64,000 nucleotides of DNA from Steromphala cineraria (taxonomy: Eukaryota; Mollusca; Gastropoda; Trochida; Trochidae), in contig OU744727.1 of the NCBI GenBank assembly GCA_916613615.1, positions 18,174,093 to 18,238,092 of the forward strand, read 5' to 3'. Shown here piece by piece: positions 38,760 through 52,149 of this stretch. Under the pieces are notes generated by a model. That model saw only the letters and a list, made by a program, of their open reading frames with translations, was not told the origin of the DNA and searched no databases. The position numbers and the translations under genes are program-made. Numbering within the stretch: the stretch's first letter is position 1; each line of letters starts with the position of its first letter.

Positions 38760-38823
38760 TTTATTTAAACTTGATTTGTAGAATTGCCAAAGCTCCTTGC
38801 CGAAATAAAGAATTGAATTGAAG
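38760..38823 (+). repeat. Possible old LINE 3' tail (copy B)
   Basis: The counterpart of 6640-6740, ending aaataaagaattgaattgaa. Both are followed by the conserved caaatcacactaaat / gtgtgatcattttgtctgtcg stretch, whose halves can partly pair with each other. Confidence 0.35.
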
Positions 38824-39911
38824 TAGCTAGCATTAATCTTTCTCACAATTCAAATCACACTAAATGGCCCGACAGGGGATACGTCAAGTCTCATAGGTGT
38901 GATCATTTTGTCTGTCGGGAACCTACATGTAATGTATTGGAGGATTTAGTCAGATAAAGCTTTAGGCTGTCTTTAGTTTAGTTCTAGTGGCCAATATTGC
39001 AATGAATTGAGGTAAGGTCAAATTTGGTTTTTGAATATCTTAACCGCTTTTTCTTTTATCATTGTTTTTTTGTGATGTTATCATTCTCTTGCTATAAAAA
39101 AGATGATTCTTCGTGAAATGTGTTGGATTGGAATTAAAATATTGCTGTATAGAAATTATGGTGATTTATAATAACTAACTACTTTTCATTTAAATTGCAA
39201 ATGTATGGTCTTGGACATATATATTTTATTGTCTTAACGTAAGCCGTGCATTGTCCTTTCGGCATAGTATAGCAAACTAGTCGTATTCAGAGTACTGAGA
39301 AATCAAGACTTTGGATTGTGTTCGCGCTCCTTACAGCTCTCTACATGTTAAAGAACTTAATTTTGTTGTTTGAATTAGATTCTGACTTATTATTGAAAAT
39401 AATCACATTAAACGCTAAAAAGGAGTTTACAAGGATAAGTCAGTGATTTCCAAGCCATTAGCAGATAATGATGTGAAGCAATGTATCTGTTGTCTTGTGC
39501 ATACATGTAAATTTTGCAATACAGTAGGGAGATCCAATCGCTTCGAAAGTTTTATTAATTGAATCGAGGAATGGTATGTTAATGGTGTAAACGTAATAAC
39601 AATTAATGACATCTGTTTCTCAAATATGGTGTTAAAAAGTACATTTTTGCGGTGAGCCTACTGATGTTACAAAGAAAAACCAAAAACAAAACAAGTTTTA
39701 TGGAGTTTACAACGCCCATATTTCTAGTTGATTAAGATAAGATACATCACCACTGTTTTGGTAGCAGAATGACATATTTCCTATTCTGAAACAATTCTAT
39801 GTCAACTCTACCAGTTTGCTTTTGAATCAATTCCTGCGATCATGGATGAGACCTTTACTCAGTCGGAAATCCTTAATCTGGGACAAAGCATCACTAAGAA
39901 CCAGACTATAG

Positions 39912-39980
39912 CTCCCATTGGGTGTTCCTGAATTACAAGGTTATTACTGGTGTCTTTATCAGCGTTTGCCCTCCGACAAT
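39912..39980 (+). repeat. Recurrent ~80-bp motif, copy 5
   Basis: The counterpart of 8147-8225, starting ctcccattgggtgttcct and containing ctttatcagcgtttgcc. The right end is shortened compared with its partner. Confidence 0.55.
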
Positions 39981-40888
39981 GTAACTCATTCACTCCAAAA
40001 AGAGAGATGTAAGCCTGCATATGTTGATAACCTTCAACGCAGTGGCGGTAAATACTACAGCTGTTAAGAATAGTTGCAAATATAGGGCTTTACTGTTGTA
40101 CACCATTTGATTAAGAAGATGTAATAGTTAAACTTTGCCTATCACTTATATCACTCATAACATTTTTATTTAATTTAGAAGTGAAACACCAAGATCACTA
40201 TATATATTACATTGTGTCTCTGACACCTTTTATAATCAGGTGTTGAAAAATCTACTCTATCTAAATAAGGACAAGTTCAATCAATTATCCTGACTATACA
40301 TCACAACATCACTTAGTGCTGAAAATAAATCACTTTATAAAGGCACTTGCTTGAACTTCCGTAAATTGGGAGTCGTGAAGATGAAATTAAAAGGAAATCC
40401 TTTGATAATCAATATTTATTTATTTATTCATTCAAGATAAAACAAAATGCCTTTTTGGTATATGATAATCTTGTCATTAATTCAAATGATTGGAAATCTT
40501 GAAAAAGGTAAGAATTGTGTTCGTCTAAAGTCTTGCTTTAAAGCCGATGCCATCAACGTTATAACATGTATTATTAAGTTGTGATGTGTAGTTATTAATA
40601 CTTAAATGTAGTTCAATAAACAACCATTTGAAGCGTTCTGCAATTGTTGTATTCTTTGGCGCATTTGTCTATGAAAAGAAGACCTAGGTTAAGCTTATTC
40701 ATTCATAATAGAAGATATTTCTTTTCAAAATAACTGACTGATGCATCACACCATTGATATACATAAGTTATTCATAGATAAATAACACATATTATTGTGT
40801 GATATACCACATATGTTATGAAAATGTCATCTTCATGAACATAAACAGGCATCAATGAAACATCAAGAAAGGTTGAACATGAAATGCA

Positions 40889-41546
40889 TTAAATATGTTC
40901 AAATTATAAAAACATTGACAACCAAAGAATGTGAACAAAAATCCCTTTTTATAGTAATTACGATCCCACAGACTCAAACTTTAATTTACATCCATTTTGA
41001 ATTTTTTTGATGTTTGTAGGAAACCATTTTATACGGCTTATGATGAATTTTTCTATGGTGAGTATAGTTCATAGAGTTATGAACAGTGACACTATTCAAG
41101 TTCAAAATATATTAACAGGTTTGGTAACATTCAATATTCAAAATCCCTTAAGTGTCAAAAAGTGTCATTGTATTTCACACTCACAGGTAAGGACCTATGA
41201 TAAACTAATAGAACACAATGTATAGGGAAGAAAGTTTAGTCATTGGCCTTCTTTGCAATTTTTTCACATCATGATATAATCCACCTATTCCCTCTCCACG
41301 CGAGTAGGTAGTAAGTAGATCAAGTAATAAAGTGTTGATCCCACCTCTTTTCTAATAAGACAAAATCTGTGGTTTCCGGCAGTTTCCCCTGGCAAAAAAA
41401 CCAATTGAACCACAATCCGTTTGAATCGTTTAGAAAATGACAACGCTTCTCGCATGGAAAGGGTGGTTTATATCACAATGCCTTGTGTTTTTTCACTAGC
41501 CAAAACGCGTCGCTGATTGTAAAACTAACTTTGATTGGCTCCAATC
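40889..41546. repeat. B-only unclassified insertion
   Basis: Copy A runs from ggttgatattgagatat straight to ggcatctctaatttt (9199-9233); copy B has about 660 bp in between, from after gaacatgaaatgc to tggcatctccaattct. A 72-codon plus-strand frame (41,007-41,225) lies inside but shows no known domain. No TIR identified. Confidence 0.5.
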
Positions 41547-41581
41547 TGGCATCTCCAATTCTAGTTCACAAGCTCGGCTAA

Positions 41582-41626
41582 TTAGAACAGAGGCTCGATC
41601 AACCTCTGTTGGGAGAGAATGTACCT
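41582..41626. other. Perfectly conserved 45-bp block with hairpin (copy B)
   Basis: Identical to 9251-9295, with the stem at 41,586-41,593 and 41,603-41,610. In copy B it lies just after an unclassified B-only insertion that ends near 41,546. Confidence 0.7.
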
Positions 41627-41758
41627 TTAATATTATTATTCAGAATGATGGTCTAATCTTAAGTGAGGGACTTCTCTGTGATTGAATCTTATTTGATGAT
41701 ACATTTGAATTGTAAACGATTATAATTGTGAGAAACGGCATTGTTCATATAGATTAAG

Positions 41759-41840
41759 TCCCCCCTTTGGGTTCTTTTGAATAAAAGTCTATTACACTAA
41801 TTTTATCTGCATTTGCTTCGGACAGATATCTAACCATTAA
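41759..41840 (+). repeat. Recurrent ~80-bp motif, copy 6
   Basis: The counterpart of 10,486-10,565, containing tttgaataaaagtctatta, atttgcttc and gacagatatct. It is followed, as in copy A, by gaggaaaacctaac and aaggataggtca. Confidence 0.55.
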
Positions 41841-42174
41841 TGGTTAGAGGAAAACCTAACGCACTCAATTCGGAATAGCTAACACTGGTTATAGTCAAGG
41901 ATAGGTCATTGTAATTATATTCAAGAGAGGCAATTTTGTAGGTCACCAAATTATAAATGCTTCTTCTGGACGGTCATCATACATGTAAACTGCAATATCC
42001 TCATTCAACAATGTGTCAGGGGATCTATGACACTGGTAATAATTTACGAAATTGTAGGATGTATTTCAATAATGGCTTCAGGTATACTTGATATAACAAG
42101 GAATTAAACGAATACAGTTTCACTTCTTTACATACACTTACTTACTATATACCACAAAAAAGGACTACAATGTC

Positions 42175-42222
42175 CTTTGTTTGCCTGTGACAACTGTCAA
42201 CTCAATGTCTGTACTTTTGATA
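42175..42222. other. Perfectly conserved 48-bp block (copy B)
   Basis: The partner of 10,885-10,932. It has the longest perfect match I found between the two copies. Confidence 0.7.
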
Positions 42223-44732
42223 TAATGTGTAGAGAATTTTCTGTCTGGATGTCATCCTGAGAAAAGTCACAAATACAGAAAAACAAACGTACATTACGTA
42301 CATTTACAAAATGTGTATGCTCTATATTTCAAAGTCGTATCACATTTCACAGATGGCTGCTGTTTTAAAAGAACATTATTCAACACACAACACAAATAAC
42401 TTCACCAAATGCACATAAATAACAACTATAAGTTATAATTGGGAGTCGCTTTCCAACAAAATATCTGTTGACTTAAATATTTGTTTTCAGAAGCATCCTT
42501 TATTTAGTGTGATGTTTAACGTCTTTGAAATCTGACGTTAGATTCTGTTATCATGACAAGTTAAAACGCTCGGTTTAGACAAAATCATCCTTGTATAAAT
42601 AAACAACATGAAGAATTTGATAAACGAACTTCTAGTTTCCTGAGACGATATTGTCTGTGGGTTTTATTACGTTTCGTTTAAATGTTAAATTGCAAATCAA
42701 CATTGCCTTATTTGATATTATGTTTAGATCCAACATAGAAAGTTTAAGCAATTGACAAAATGCAGTTATATAATTGTGACATAAGAGTAAAAAGTATATG
42801 CGTTTACTCATGAGACGCCTAACATCACATAATATGAACAGGTTATTGGCTTGATGGTTACACATTTAATCAAGTTAAACAGATAATACATATTTGTTGT
42901 GATTGTTGTTCCTTAGTTCAAACGCTTTCTAAGGACACAATTGTTAATATCAATCACAGTAGAACTTTGAAATAGAAACATCTTTGAGATAACCAAATAA
43001 GTATATTATGAAATCCCCACTTTACATTAAGTTTTTGTATACAGTTTTCGTTCCATGGCAAATTGTTTGCATGGGTTCCAAAGGATTTGTTTGCATCAAG
43101 TTTTTAGTTAAGATCGATTTTATTATTATATCACAAAATATATATTCTTTTTCGTGTACGACGTCAGTATCCAATATGTAACAATTTACATTTATTGTAC
43201 TATGATTAAACGTTGGTAAAATAGTGTTTGTCAAGGGATATACAGAGTTATTGAAAAACTACCCTCATTGTGCTAATAAAGTGAGGAATTTTCTAATCTA
43301 AAATCTGAAAAGAGTGTGAACGCGCTTCTAGCACATACTTATCAATTCCCCAAAAGGGGTTGTTTTGTGTAAATTGATAGCCCGCCTGTCAGCAGTTTCA
43401 TTATTGTAACATGGTAGTAATTTGTTTTTCACATCAATCGGAAACACATCTTTGCTTTCTTTCTGCTTTTTACAAAGATTGACCTAAAGTACACGCAGAG
43501 ACAGTGAAGAAGGACTCAAAATCGAATGATAATCATTTAAATTCATGTATTCTTTGATTATCGATCTATTTCACAGTATAGTGCGTGTTGGTCTAATGAT
43601 GTTTTAAAATTATTGCGTTTTATTCAGGCTACTAGTAATTCATCATTTGGGGTGTCAATATTGTTTAACAAAAACTGCACTAAGTTTTATTTGTTATTAA
43701 CAAATTTTAATGGAAAGAATTTAAGAAGTCGTTTCGTAAACGCCCCCTCCCCCAAGATCAGTATAGCAGTGCAAACGAGTGAATAATAGCATATATTACT
43801 TACAGTTATTTTAAATAGACATGTTCATTTATATCCGTAAGCAATTTGCTAATAATTGTTTACAAAGTAAGCATTCAGAACGAATTCATTTTTTGAAATT
43901 TAATCTTTCAAATAGAGAATGGCAAACTTAGGTTTTAGAATGCAGTAAAGTAGGTTTTTCACATTTTTTATCAACATATTCTCTTCGCTATATTTATAAC
44001 CCTGCAGTAACGTTATCACTATCACGATCACTTTGCCATAGTCTCATCTGGACAATGTTTATTTTGGAAACAGCATGATTATGGTATTGATTTATAATGC
44101 TAAAACGTGTCTGAAAATTTGCACTATTCTTTTTACATTAAATGGTACATTTAAGAGCAAATTAACATTAAAGTATAGAAGCATTGTTATTAGAGACATG
44201 CTTCAGCTCAAATGAAAATGCACTACTTGAAAAACATTTATGAACAATGATGTAATTGATTGTGTGCTTAAACTTTCAAATGTGCCAATCAGCCACTGCG
44301 TGTGATTTAAGCGAGAAAGGAGAGGGGTACTCTTAGATAAATGAGATTGGAAACCGATCATTTGTATGCATCAAATAAAAGTTGGCTGCACTTCGCATTA
44401 ACAGCACATAGAGGGAAGGGAATATTCAAAAACCTAAACCTTAATATGTCAAATTGTTGCGATCATGGTCAAAACTTCATCTGAGATGGAATGGAAATCT
44501 GCTCTAATGGCAATACGAGTTCTTTACATGTTCTTTAAATGCTTGTTGTAAGGTTTTTATTGGTAGTTTTTACATTTCATTTCGATTCTCAGACAATAAC
44601 AATAATTGGTTTGTTAATTGATTTTCTACTTAAAATATTGACAAGAAGTGTTCAATTTACTAATTTTTAGTCAATATCAGATCTCTCTTTCCCTTTTAAG
44701 TGAGTTTCAAGTTACTTGTGGTGTTACTATTA

Positions 44733-45136
44733 TGAATATATTACTTACATTGATTAATCTTAATTAAAGTACAATTTATGCATATTTGAAGTAAGACTTG
44801 ATGCAGCTGAACATGCATCAAAGATTGTTTTTCTCTTCGAAAGTTAAAACTTAAGAAGCAGCGAATTAAATTAAAAATGCATATTCAGATTTACATACCT
44901 ATCAATGCATCTTTCAAATAACCAAAAACAAGTTACCTTAATTTTCTCAAGTGTACCAACCTCTTAACCTTAACGTTTACTTGGATTTTCCTTACTTCCT
45001 TGCACGTTCCAAAGTTTCTTTACAAATTGAAGGTTTCAGTACTCTCTAAGAGCGCATTAGGAATTACTTTCCTTTCGTTTTATCCCGCGACTTGCCCAGT
45101 TCTTCCGACAACGCACGAGCTTAAACATTTTCTTAT
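44733..45136. repeat. B-only unclassified insertion
   Basis: Copy A goes from ttacttgtggttttat to gcgaagcactgtag within 30 bp (15,107-15,147). Copy B has about 400 extra bp between ttacttgtggtgtta and cgaagcactgtag. There is no TIR or coding frame I can support. Confidence 0.5.
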
Positions 45137-45516
45137 CGAAGCACTGTAGCCATCTCGTTGTTAATCGTGGCGCAGTTTATAAAATGTTTTTAATTTCCTT
45201 ACATTAAAAAGTTCATTCTTCAACCATGCAAATATTACGACCTCTCTATTCAAAGCAATATACTGTTGTAGGAAAGCCCTTCATTTTTTATTGTCCATAT
45301 TACATGTAGCATCAAGTGTCAAGTGTTCTTTGTCAAATGTACATTGAGTTACTACAAAATACTTATCCACATTTTATACTCTAATGATGCATTTTTTAAG
45401 CCTTTATCAAAGAAAATTTAGGAAACGCTTATTGAATTAAACATGTGGTGGATTGTGATATGTTTATCTATGAATCCTAGCACTGTTAATTTTGGCGCAA
45501 AAATAAAGGATATTGG

Positions 45517-45544
45517 ACAGACAGACAGACAGACAGACAGACAG
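45517..45544. repeat. acag microsatellite (LINE tail)
   Basis: Seven perfect acag units on the plus strand, forming the 3' tail of the minus-strand LINE. It is part of that insertion and lies directly against the target duplication. Confidence 0.95.
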
Positions 45545-45628
45545 TTTTTATTCAGTAAGGAGGCCATCGGCCCATAATACAGCCAATTTTTAGAATGCAT
45601 GTGAGTGCGCACAGTAATCCATTGTAGG

Positions 45629-46345
45629 TTATTTCCTGTTATTGACAAGTTTTTGAACATGATATAAATTTAGGTATAAACCAACATTATAAATCACATC
45701 ATAGTTAGAATTTTCCAGAAGGTTTACGACAGAGAAATGTATGTTGGACAATTTCGTGAAATTGTAGAGATATTGAGTTCTAAGTTTATCATAGGCTTTA
45801 CAGACAAATAATATATGATACTCATTTTCTATGAATGCAAGATCATTCAGTTTGCAGAAAGGACAAAGTCTCTCGTTATATTCAATTCCAGTATACCTGC
45901 CACTTTCAACAGCAATATTAAAGTTACTACATCTGAATCTTGATATGGCAATCCTTAGATGGATAGTAATATTACAACACAAATATCTTTCAACATTAAG
46001 CAAGGTCTTGAACTCCTTATAAAATATACATTTAGGAGATTCATTGATTGATGAATACCATGACTATTTTAGTGTTAAGTCTAAGCCTGAATAAAGATAC
46101 AAAATAATCCACATTTCCAATTTCTTGACTAAGCCAGGCATAACCAAAGCCATATTGGAAAAGTATATGTTTAACCTTTGATACCCAGGTATTATACCCT
46201 AGGCTATCTAATGATCTTAACATTAAATAACATTTATGTGGGAGTGTATTTTGTGGCATATGTATAAGTCTGCACCAGAACTGAATCACTCTTGGCATTT
46301 ATAAATGTTGCAACGGAAGTCGACCACATTCACCGAGGACCATAC
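45629..46345 (-). pseudogene. LINE ORF2 C-terminal remnant, frameshifted
   Basis: Two minus-strand frames carry the C-terminus of a non-LTR retrotransposon protein. The first (46,041 to about 46,345) reads GECGRLPL, a stop, then IQFWCRLI and GFGYAWLSQ. The second (45,629-46,003, 124 codons) has RFRCSNFNIAVESGRY followed by a zinc-knuckle-like LCPFCKLND...ENEYHILFVC with C-x2-C-H-C spacing. The frames differ by one base, and there is an extra stop, so it cannot make protein. The reverse transcriptase and endonuclease domains are absent. The likely function of the parental protein was target-primed reverse transcription. Confidence 0.85.
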
Positions 46346-48344
46346 CATTCATTGTTGATTTTTTTTAACCCTTAAGTAGTGTTTACAAAATTTAATTTGA
46401 ACAGGATATTGGTTGCTTAATGGTTTAGTTTCTGCGTGATAACATTTGCTGCAATAAAAACAAGAAGTTAATCAAATGACATGTTCTAAAATTTATTCCT
46501 GAAGATAAGCAATATGTTAGCACTCTTATACAATTTCATAGAGATATGAGGTCCAAAATAGAACGACATTATTATAGTGTTGGTATCTTAAAATTGTATG
46601 TTATTTCCCAAATCCTCCAAATGATTGACAATCAATAAGATATCATATTTATTAAGTTTAAAAATGGAAAAAATAGAAATACCATGCATGTTTTTCGTGC
46701 AATAAGTGTTCTTAAAAAATTTAGAAATGTAAAACAACCTTTTGTACACTTAATAACAAATCACCGCTTTATATGCGCGTTCAGACGCAACGGTCATATG
46801 ATCGTTTGTTTTAAGTGTTTGGAATTGAAGGCTAGTTAAGGAAAGGATGTAAGAAAGTGGTGTACTTGATCTCAATAGGAAATATTCAATTATATTGACG
46901 ACAGGAATCCTGATGGAAAGGTCTGTGACACCCAACGTATCTAGTACAATCGAATGAAAACAGTTTGTAGCAAGGATAATGGTTGGTGAAATAAATCAAT
47001 GTAACTTAAAAGTTTTATGCAGAGGATGTAGAACTAAGTATATAATGTGCTCACATTTTGAATATTTCAGAATCTTTTTTACATGGCAAGGCTCGCGACT
47101 GTGAACATTATTTCATCCCGGGCAGATATCCTGTAATCACTCGTACCTCGTTGGCTTTTCCCTAAATATATCAAACATTGATGATCTGATAACCGTGATC
47201 GCCAAGATTTGTTTTATGTTTACATATTTTGTTCTAGAATGATTAGATGATAGATGTTGTGATATTTGTATCCTTTATCAAGGGTTAAAATATTGTCCGT
47301 TTAATTACATGGATTGAAATTGATTAATTGCAATAATATCTCTATACAATCTGTATGTGATACCAAACTATTCTCATGCATTGGTTACCAACAACATAAC
47401 CTTTTCAGATCAATCGCCTAACATCAACAAACTTGTGTTTTGAAGTTGTTATACATGCCTAAACTTTATAACAGATGTGTATGAGTTTGGTGCGTGCATA
47501 TTGTCATTTCCATCCTATTAAAATAATATCTTATATGATCAAATGAATGTTAAACTGAAGTTTCGTGAGGAAAACAAATAAACTCTACACTATGATCATA
47601 TTTTTTACTAACGCAATCTAACTGGTTTTAGTCCTTAATCGTCATTATCTTCTATCTTCTATCTTCTCTTATAAAGGCATTGTTTATGTAGTTTCGTGTG
47701 TTGCAGCACCTTTTTACAACTTAATCTATATTGAAATTTAAACATACAAAAAATTGAAATTGAGGAGTTGTCTTGATTACATGTAATATTATCAATTAGT
47801 AATGCTGTCAAACAATAATTTCTTTATGGTATGTTTTCTCCGGTGGCTCGACTGTGAGCACAATTGCTATTTGTCTTAGTTCATTTATTAGTTTATTTCG
47901 CTGACCTAAATCATAAAATTCTGATATATATATGTATATATATACTGGTTGAATAACATTTCATTTGATGACATATTCATAGAATACAATTTATGCCTCA
48001 CTTACATGTATTCGAGTTATGGTAGCCTATTTAACACCAACATGTAAATATGTGTTTCTTTATGTTGTAAAATAAGTTGCTTAAACTTTATTCATTGTAA
48101 ATACCGTTTAAAATTAAGTGTGTAACAGTTCTACAGTGCTTGGCATTCCAACATGTATGAGTTGACACACATTGACAAAGGAATAAACAAGCCAAAGTTA
48201 AATAATACCTTCACGTAGGTGTGTCTACATGCATCTACAACCGACACTCTTAATCTAGATATTTGCGAATTGCCAAAAACATCACTTGCTGCAAAAAGTA
48301 AAAGTGTTTTAAGTCATTGAGATCAAGAAATGCTGATAGCACTT

Positions 48345-49000
48345 CTGTGGCGCCAAAACTCATAAATTCATATGAACACACTTTCAAGAAGTACAATCAT
48401 GGGTCATAAGCGTATCGAGATGTAGATATTGTCTCGTCGCATGCAAAATGGTCTAATTCCTCACATTCGGGGTTTCCATTTTAAATTTATTTACAAGTAG
48501 ATTCATTTTGCGAATGAACCTTTGTCTAAAACAAAGAAGATGACTGTTTCGAGTGTTCGACCCTGATCATTGTCATTGCTCAGGCAAGTGACATTACAAA
48601 TAGTTTGAACTAAGATACCCTCAGCTTTTCATTTAAAGTACAAGAGTGATTGAAGATCACTTCCAATAGAGAATCTGTAATGAAATCCCGTCAGTTCTCT
48701 GTCTCTCCTTTTTGTATTTCTTGATCTCAACAAATATGGAAATATCATATAAACAGTCACACTTTTACAGTTCTGGCTAATATTAACTGATATTTTTTTC
48801 AGACGGGTTGATAAGATAGAAGATATTTTGTGTGGACAAATATGTCCTTAATATATGTAAACATTGAATTCGGTTGAATTATCATACATCTTTTTAAATA
48901 TGTTTTACACTGGCTTTCGTAAGTGGCCGATAGTTTTCCAGTTTCGGCGTTACTGGTTTTGTGGAGTGAGTAAGAATTTAGTGCCTTTGGACAATATCTT
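48345..49000. repeat. Extra unit-start-like segment
   Basis: This segment resembles 62,415-63,200 and, further along, 31,110 (tttgaactaa at 48,603 and 31,122; ccctcagctttt compared with ccttcagctttt at 62,808). It lies directly after copy B. The unit therefore seems to start again here, although the following 3 kb do not obviously align with the rest of copy A or B. It may be a partial or strongly diverged unit. Confidence 0.4.
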
Positions 49001-50713
49001 GGCTTTTCGGGAGTGGTATTTGATAAACTTGAAATGACAAAAATAACAAAAAGAAGTAAATGAAAACATTCTTATTATTTCTTTCTCTATTTTAAGCTAT
49101 CTCTGCCCAAGTAAATTATATCTTAAAGCTTTTAAGGATTTAAAAGGAAAAACATTCAGCTTTTTGCCTAATGGTTGCCTTAGGCCATATTCACTATCAT
49201 AAAATCACTTAACTCTTTGGTTCACGTGACAAGCCTAATTGTAGGGCAAATTGCTTTCAAAATACATGTAGTTATGTTACATGCAAAGTATTTTCTAAAA
49301 GGGTAAGAATTCTATTCCTCAAATCAAATCTCATTAAGGGTGTTGGATACCTTTGTGTGTGAGCATCCTTACATGTTCCCGTCAGATAGTGATGGAAAAA
49401 TTTATACTTTTTTGTTTATGTGAGAGCAACACTTTGGGGCTCTTCTTGGACAAATACTGTGGTGAGATTTCATGACATAATGGGCGTCAAAACATATTTT
49501 CCAGCTTAATGAGACTAAATTGAGCTATTCCCTAATATCTTGATATTTTGTATCCAACTTTCTTAATTGGAGGAAAGGTCGATATTTAAAGTAACTGTTG
49601 ACTCATAATCTTTATTAACATACCTTTATAAAAAGTCCTATATCTCTCTTCAGTTTTTACAAATAAACATGGTCTTCATGACCCTTTTAGGCATATAAAA
49701 CAATGATGTGATTATAGGGAAATATAGGATCCTATGGGTTAAAGTTCAAATATTTACGATGCCTTGTACGATTTTTAAAATTAGGCTATCATCACAAACA
49801 TTCTTAAAAATTTCATAATGATTAAAATTTGACTATGTGGACATTAAAAAAAGATAAATAATTTACATATTCACAGATATTGAGGTATAATGACATCCAT
49901 ATTTAGGAATAACTTTTCAAAAAGGTGAAACAAATTAAATTAGCGTTGTCAAAGTTAACTCTTCCTGAGTAACTACAGAGGTTTAATAAGGTTAATGATT
50001 GTTTCATTAAAGAAAGTTAGTTAGCACCGACATACGTGGCTTCAATTCCTTTAGATCTTTGGTTTATAAAAACTAATATACTAATAGTTACTCTGTGAAC
50101 AGACCCATTAGCTTATGAAGATGACTATTTATAGATTAGATTACCCTTTGACTCCTTATAAGGGCAACATCATGAACGTAATTAAAACCTAACCTTATCT
50201 TCTCTAGAAGCAAATATAAAGACTATGTCCTTCAAAAATATTTCATTAAAACCGAATCACCATGTACAGAGATAACCAATGAGGATTTTCAACAACGGAA
50301 TTAGCATCTTGTCGATGAGCTACAGAGCAACTGGCTCAATTATATACATAATACAATATAATTAACATGTAACAAAAATGTTCCTGTTATACCATGTTTT
50401 TTAAATGAAGATTATTATTGTTAAGATAAGAATTCATAAGGAATAATGGTTTTAAGCAATTTATTAAGAGGAGTTGACATGACAGTGAGGAAAACACCTG
50501 TTTAAACAACACACGATCTAACGATACAGCGGGAAATTGAATTTTAAGAACGATATTAAACATACCTTACATATATGTGAACATACATCAAAGAAACACA
50601 TGACACATTAACACAACTTAGTATTAAAATGGAATATCCTATATATCCCATTTGGTAATGCAGCTTTGATATAGACAGATTAGTCAGAAGCTAAAGAAAT
50701 CAATGCAATAGTT

Positions 50714-51001
50714 TTGTCCAAACCAAGGTCAAACTATCTTTACGTTGCAATCACTTCTCCAGGTGCCTGGCACAGGAAGCAGATGGACACAGAAGTACCT
50801 ATAGAATTAGAACTGGTAATTAGACCATGTCCCTACATTGTTACAAATTACACACAGCTGTTTGTACTACTGTCTGACCACCAAATGTGTGACACACTGA
50901 AACAACCTTTAGTATATCATTTAAAGGTCAAAGTAGACCTTAAATTTCCATATGCACGAGCAGATCATTCTCTAAGGAAAGTCATTTGTTTCTATATATA
51001 G
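50714..51001 (+). other. Orphan 95-codon open frame
   Basis: Open for 95 codons from a TTG at 50,714; the first ATG is inside. Pieces such as YVAITSPGAWHRKQMDTEV look protein-like, but no domain is recognised and no matching copy is seen elsewhere in the window. It could be an exon or chance; there is no clear splice context. Confidence 0.15.
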
Positions 51002-52149
51002 AGAACTGGATATCTAGCGACATTAACAACTCGGTTTAATTAGTCACTTATCAACTTATTTTGCAGAAGCCAGTCTTAAAGTGTACAAACATATCATACA
51101 TATATTAAATATAACATAAAGGCATGTTTCTGCCCTTTTAACTGTTTTCCTGTTGAAAAGTGTGATAAAAGTACATTGTCTAAATCCTCTTTTGAGAGTG
51201 ATCAATGTCAATACATCTACATGTATTTGCACTTACAGAATAATCAATTTCATGTATTTCACCAATTTGGTTAATTATACTCTTTCATATTCTATGATGT
51301 ACGCTTAGTAAGTCTTTAAATCATGACCAGTGCCTTTAGTTATTAGTGTTCCTCATAAAGTGTGTCTTGAAATATCAAAGAATAGTTTAGAGAACAAAGA
51401 AATCAAAATAATTAGCTGGTTGTAAGAACTGAAATGTACATTAATCTCATTCAAATCTGTGTCCCAACGTAATACATCGATCTCGAAAAGACAAAAAAAC
51501 TAAACGGCTGACAAATTTTTAACAGCTTACATAAATGTTAGTTAAAAGATCCTTGTGATGTTAGGGTCGTGTCGTGAAATAGAACCCCTTTCCTTTGTTT
51601 GTATCCCAGAATATTCTTACTGAAGGATATATCTCTGCGAATTATATATTTTATTGTTAAGTAAATAGCTTTTGTACAAACATATTGACGCCTAAAATTA
51701 ATCATTGCCTCTTACATATACCATCGTTCTCGTTTATCTCCACAGATTTTCATAATAAGGAAAACAATACAAATAATATTCTGACAAGAATATCCTCTTT
51801 GAGTTGTCCTTAAGAATGTACCATTTTCAACGCTAAAGAAATAAATGTCTCTCTGGTAAAAGAATATCACCCTTTTGTTTATTTCAGATAGTGAATAAAT
51901 GTAGAGTATATAGAGTTATTATACATAGTTTGAAAGTAATTCAATCGTTAAAAGGCCAGTCATGCCTCAACTGTTCCAAATTTAAGAATCTGAAGTTTTA
52001 TGAACCACTTTGATGAGAATATAACGTCTCTATCAATTTTTTAATTTTCATAGCATTGATATTTTCAAATCAGACAACCATTTTAGCCTTGCTTATCTCT
52101 TCAAAGCAGTTTCAATGAAATGAATATCTAATAGTTGTGGACATATCTG

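Larger units (their letters stand above)
45517..46402 (-). mobile_element. 5'-truncated CR1/L2-like LINE with target duplication
   Basis: The insertion is flanked by the perfect 10-bp direct repeat aggatattgg (45,507-45,516 and 46,403-46,412), and copy A is empty at the same place (ggatgttggttgctt, 15,503). On the minus strand it ends in seven ctgt units (45,517-45,544), the short-repeat 3' tail typical of CR1/L2 elements, after gggccgatggcctccttac and aataaa. Only the last part of ORF2 is present. The element arrived after the large duplication. Confidence 0.92.
31083..47760. repeat. Segmental duplication, copy B
   Basis: This is the partner of copy A. The first 400 bp (31,083-31,480) have no counterpart inside the window's copy A but match about 62,745-62,940, which marks the same point of a following unit. 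The B copy lacks the SINE, the long-TIR element, the MITE and three other segments present in A, and carries its own LINE and two unclassified insertions. The stretch corresponding to A 3,240-6,690 is 36,250-38,780 here and is hard to align; it holds a separate MITE-like element. No host gene is recognised. Confidence 0.85.
47760..52149. other. No gene recognised
   Basis: AT-rich sequence. It includes the unit-start-like segment at 48,345-49,000, a short TA repeat (47,925-47,946) and one orphan open frame at 50,714-51,001. Nothing else could be assigned. Confidence 0.5.

Noticed and set aside
45418..45660. 80-codon minus-strand frame as a gene
   Set aside because: It is the LINE 3' UTR plus its ctgt tail and flank.
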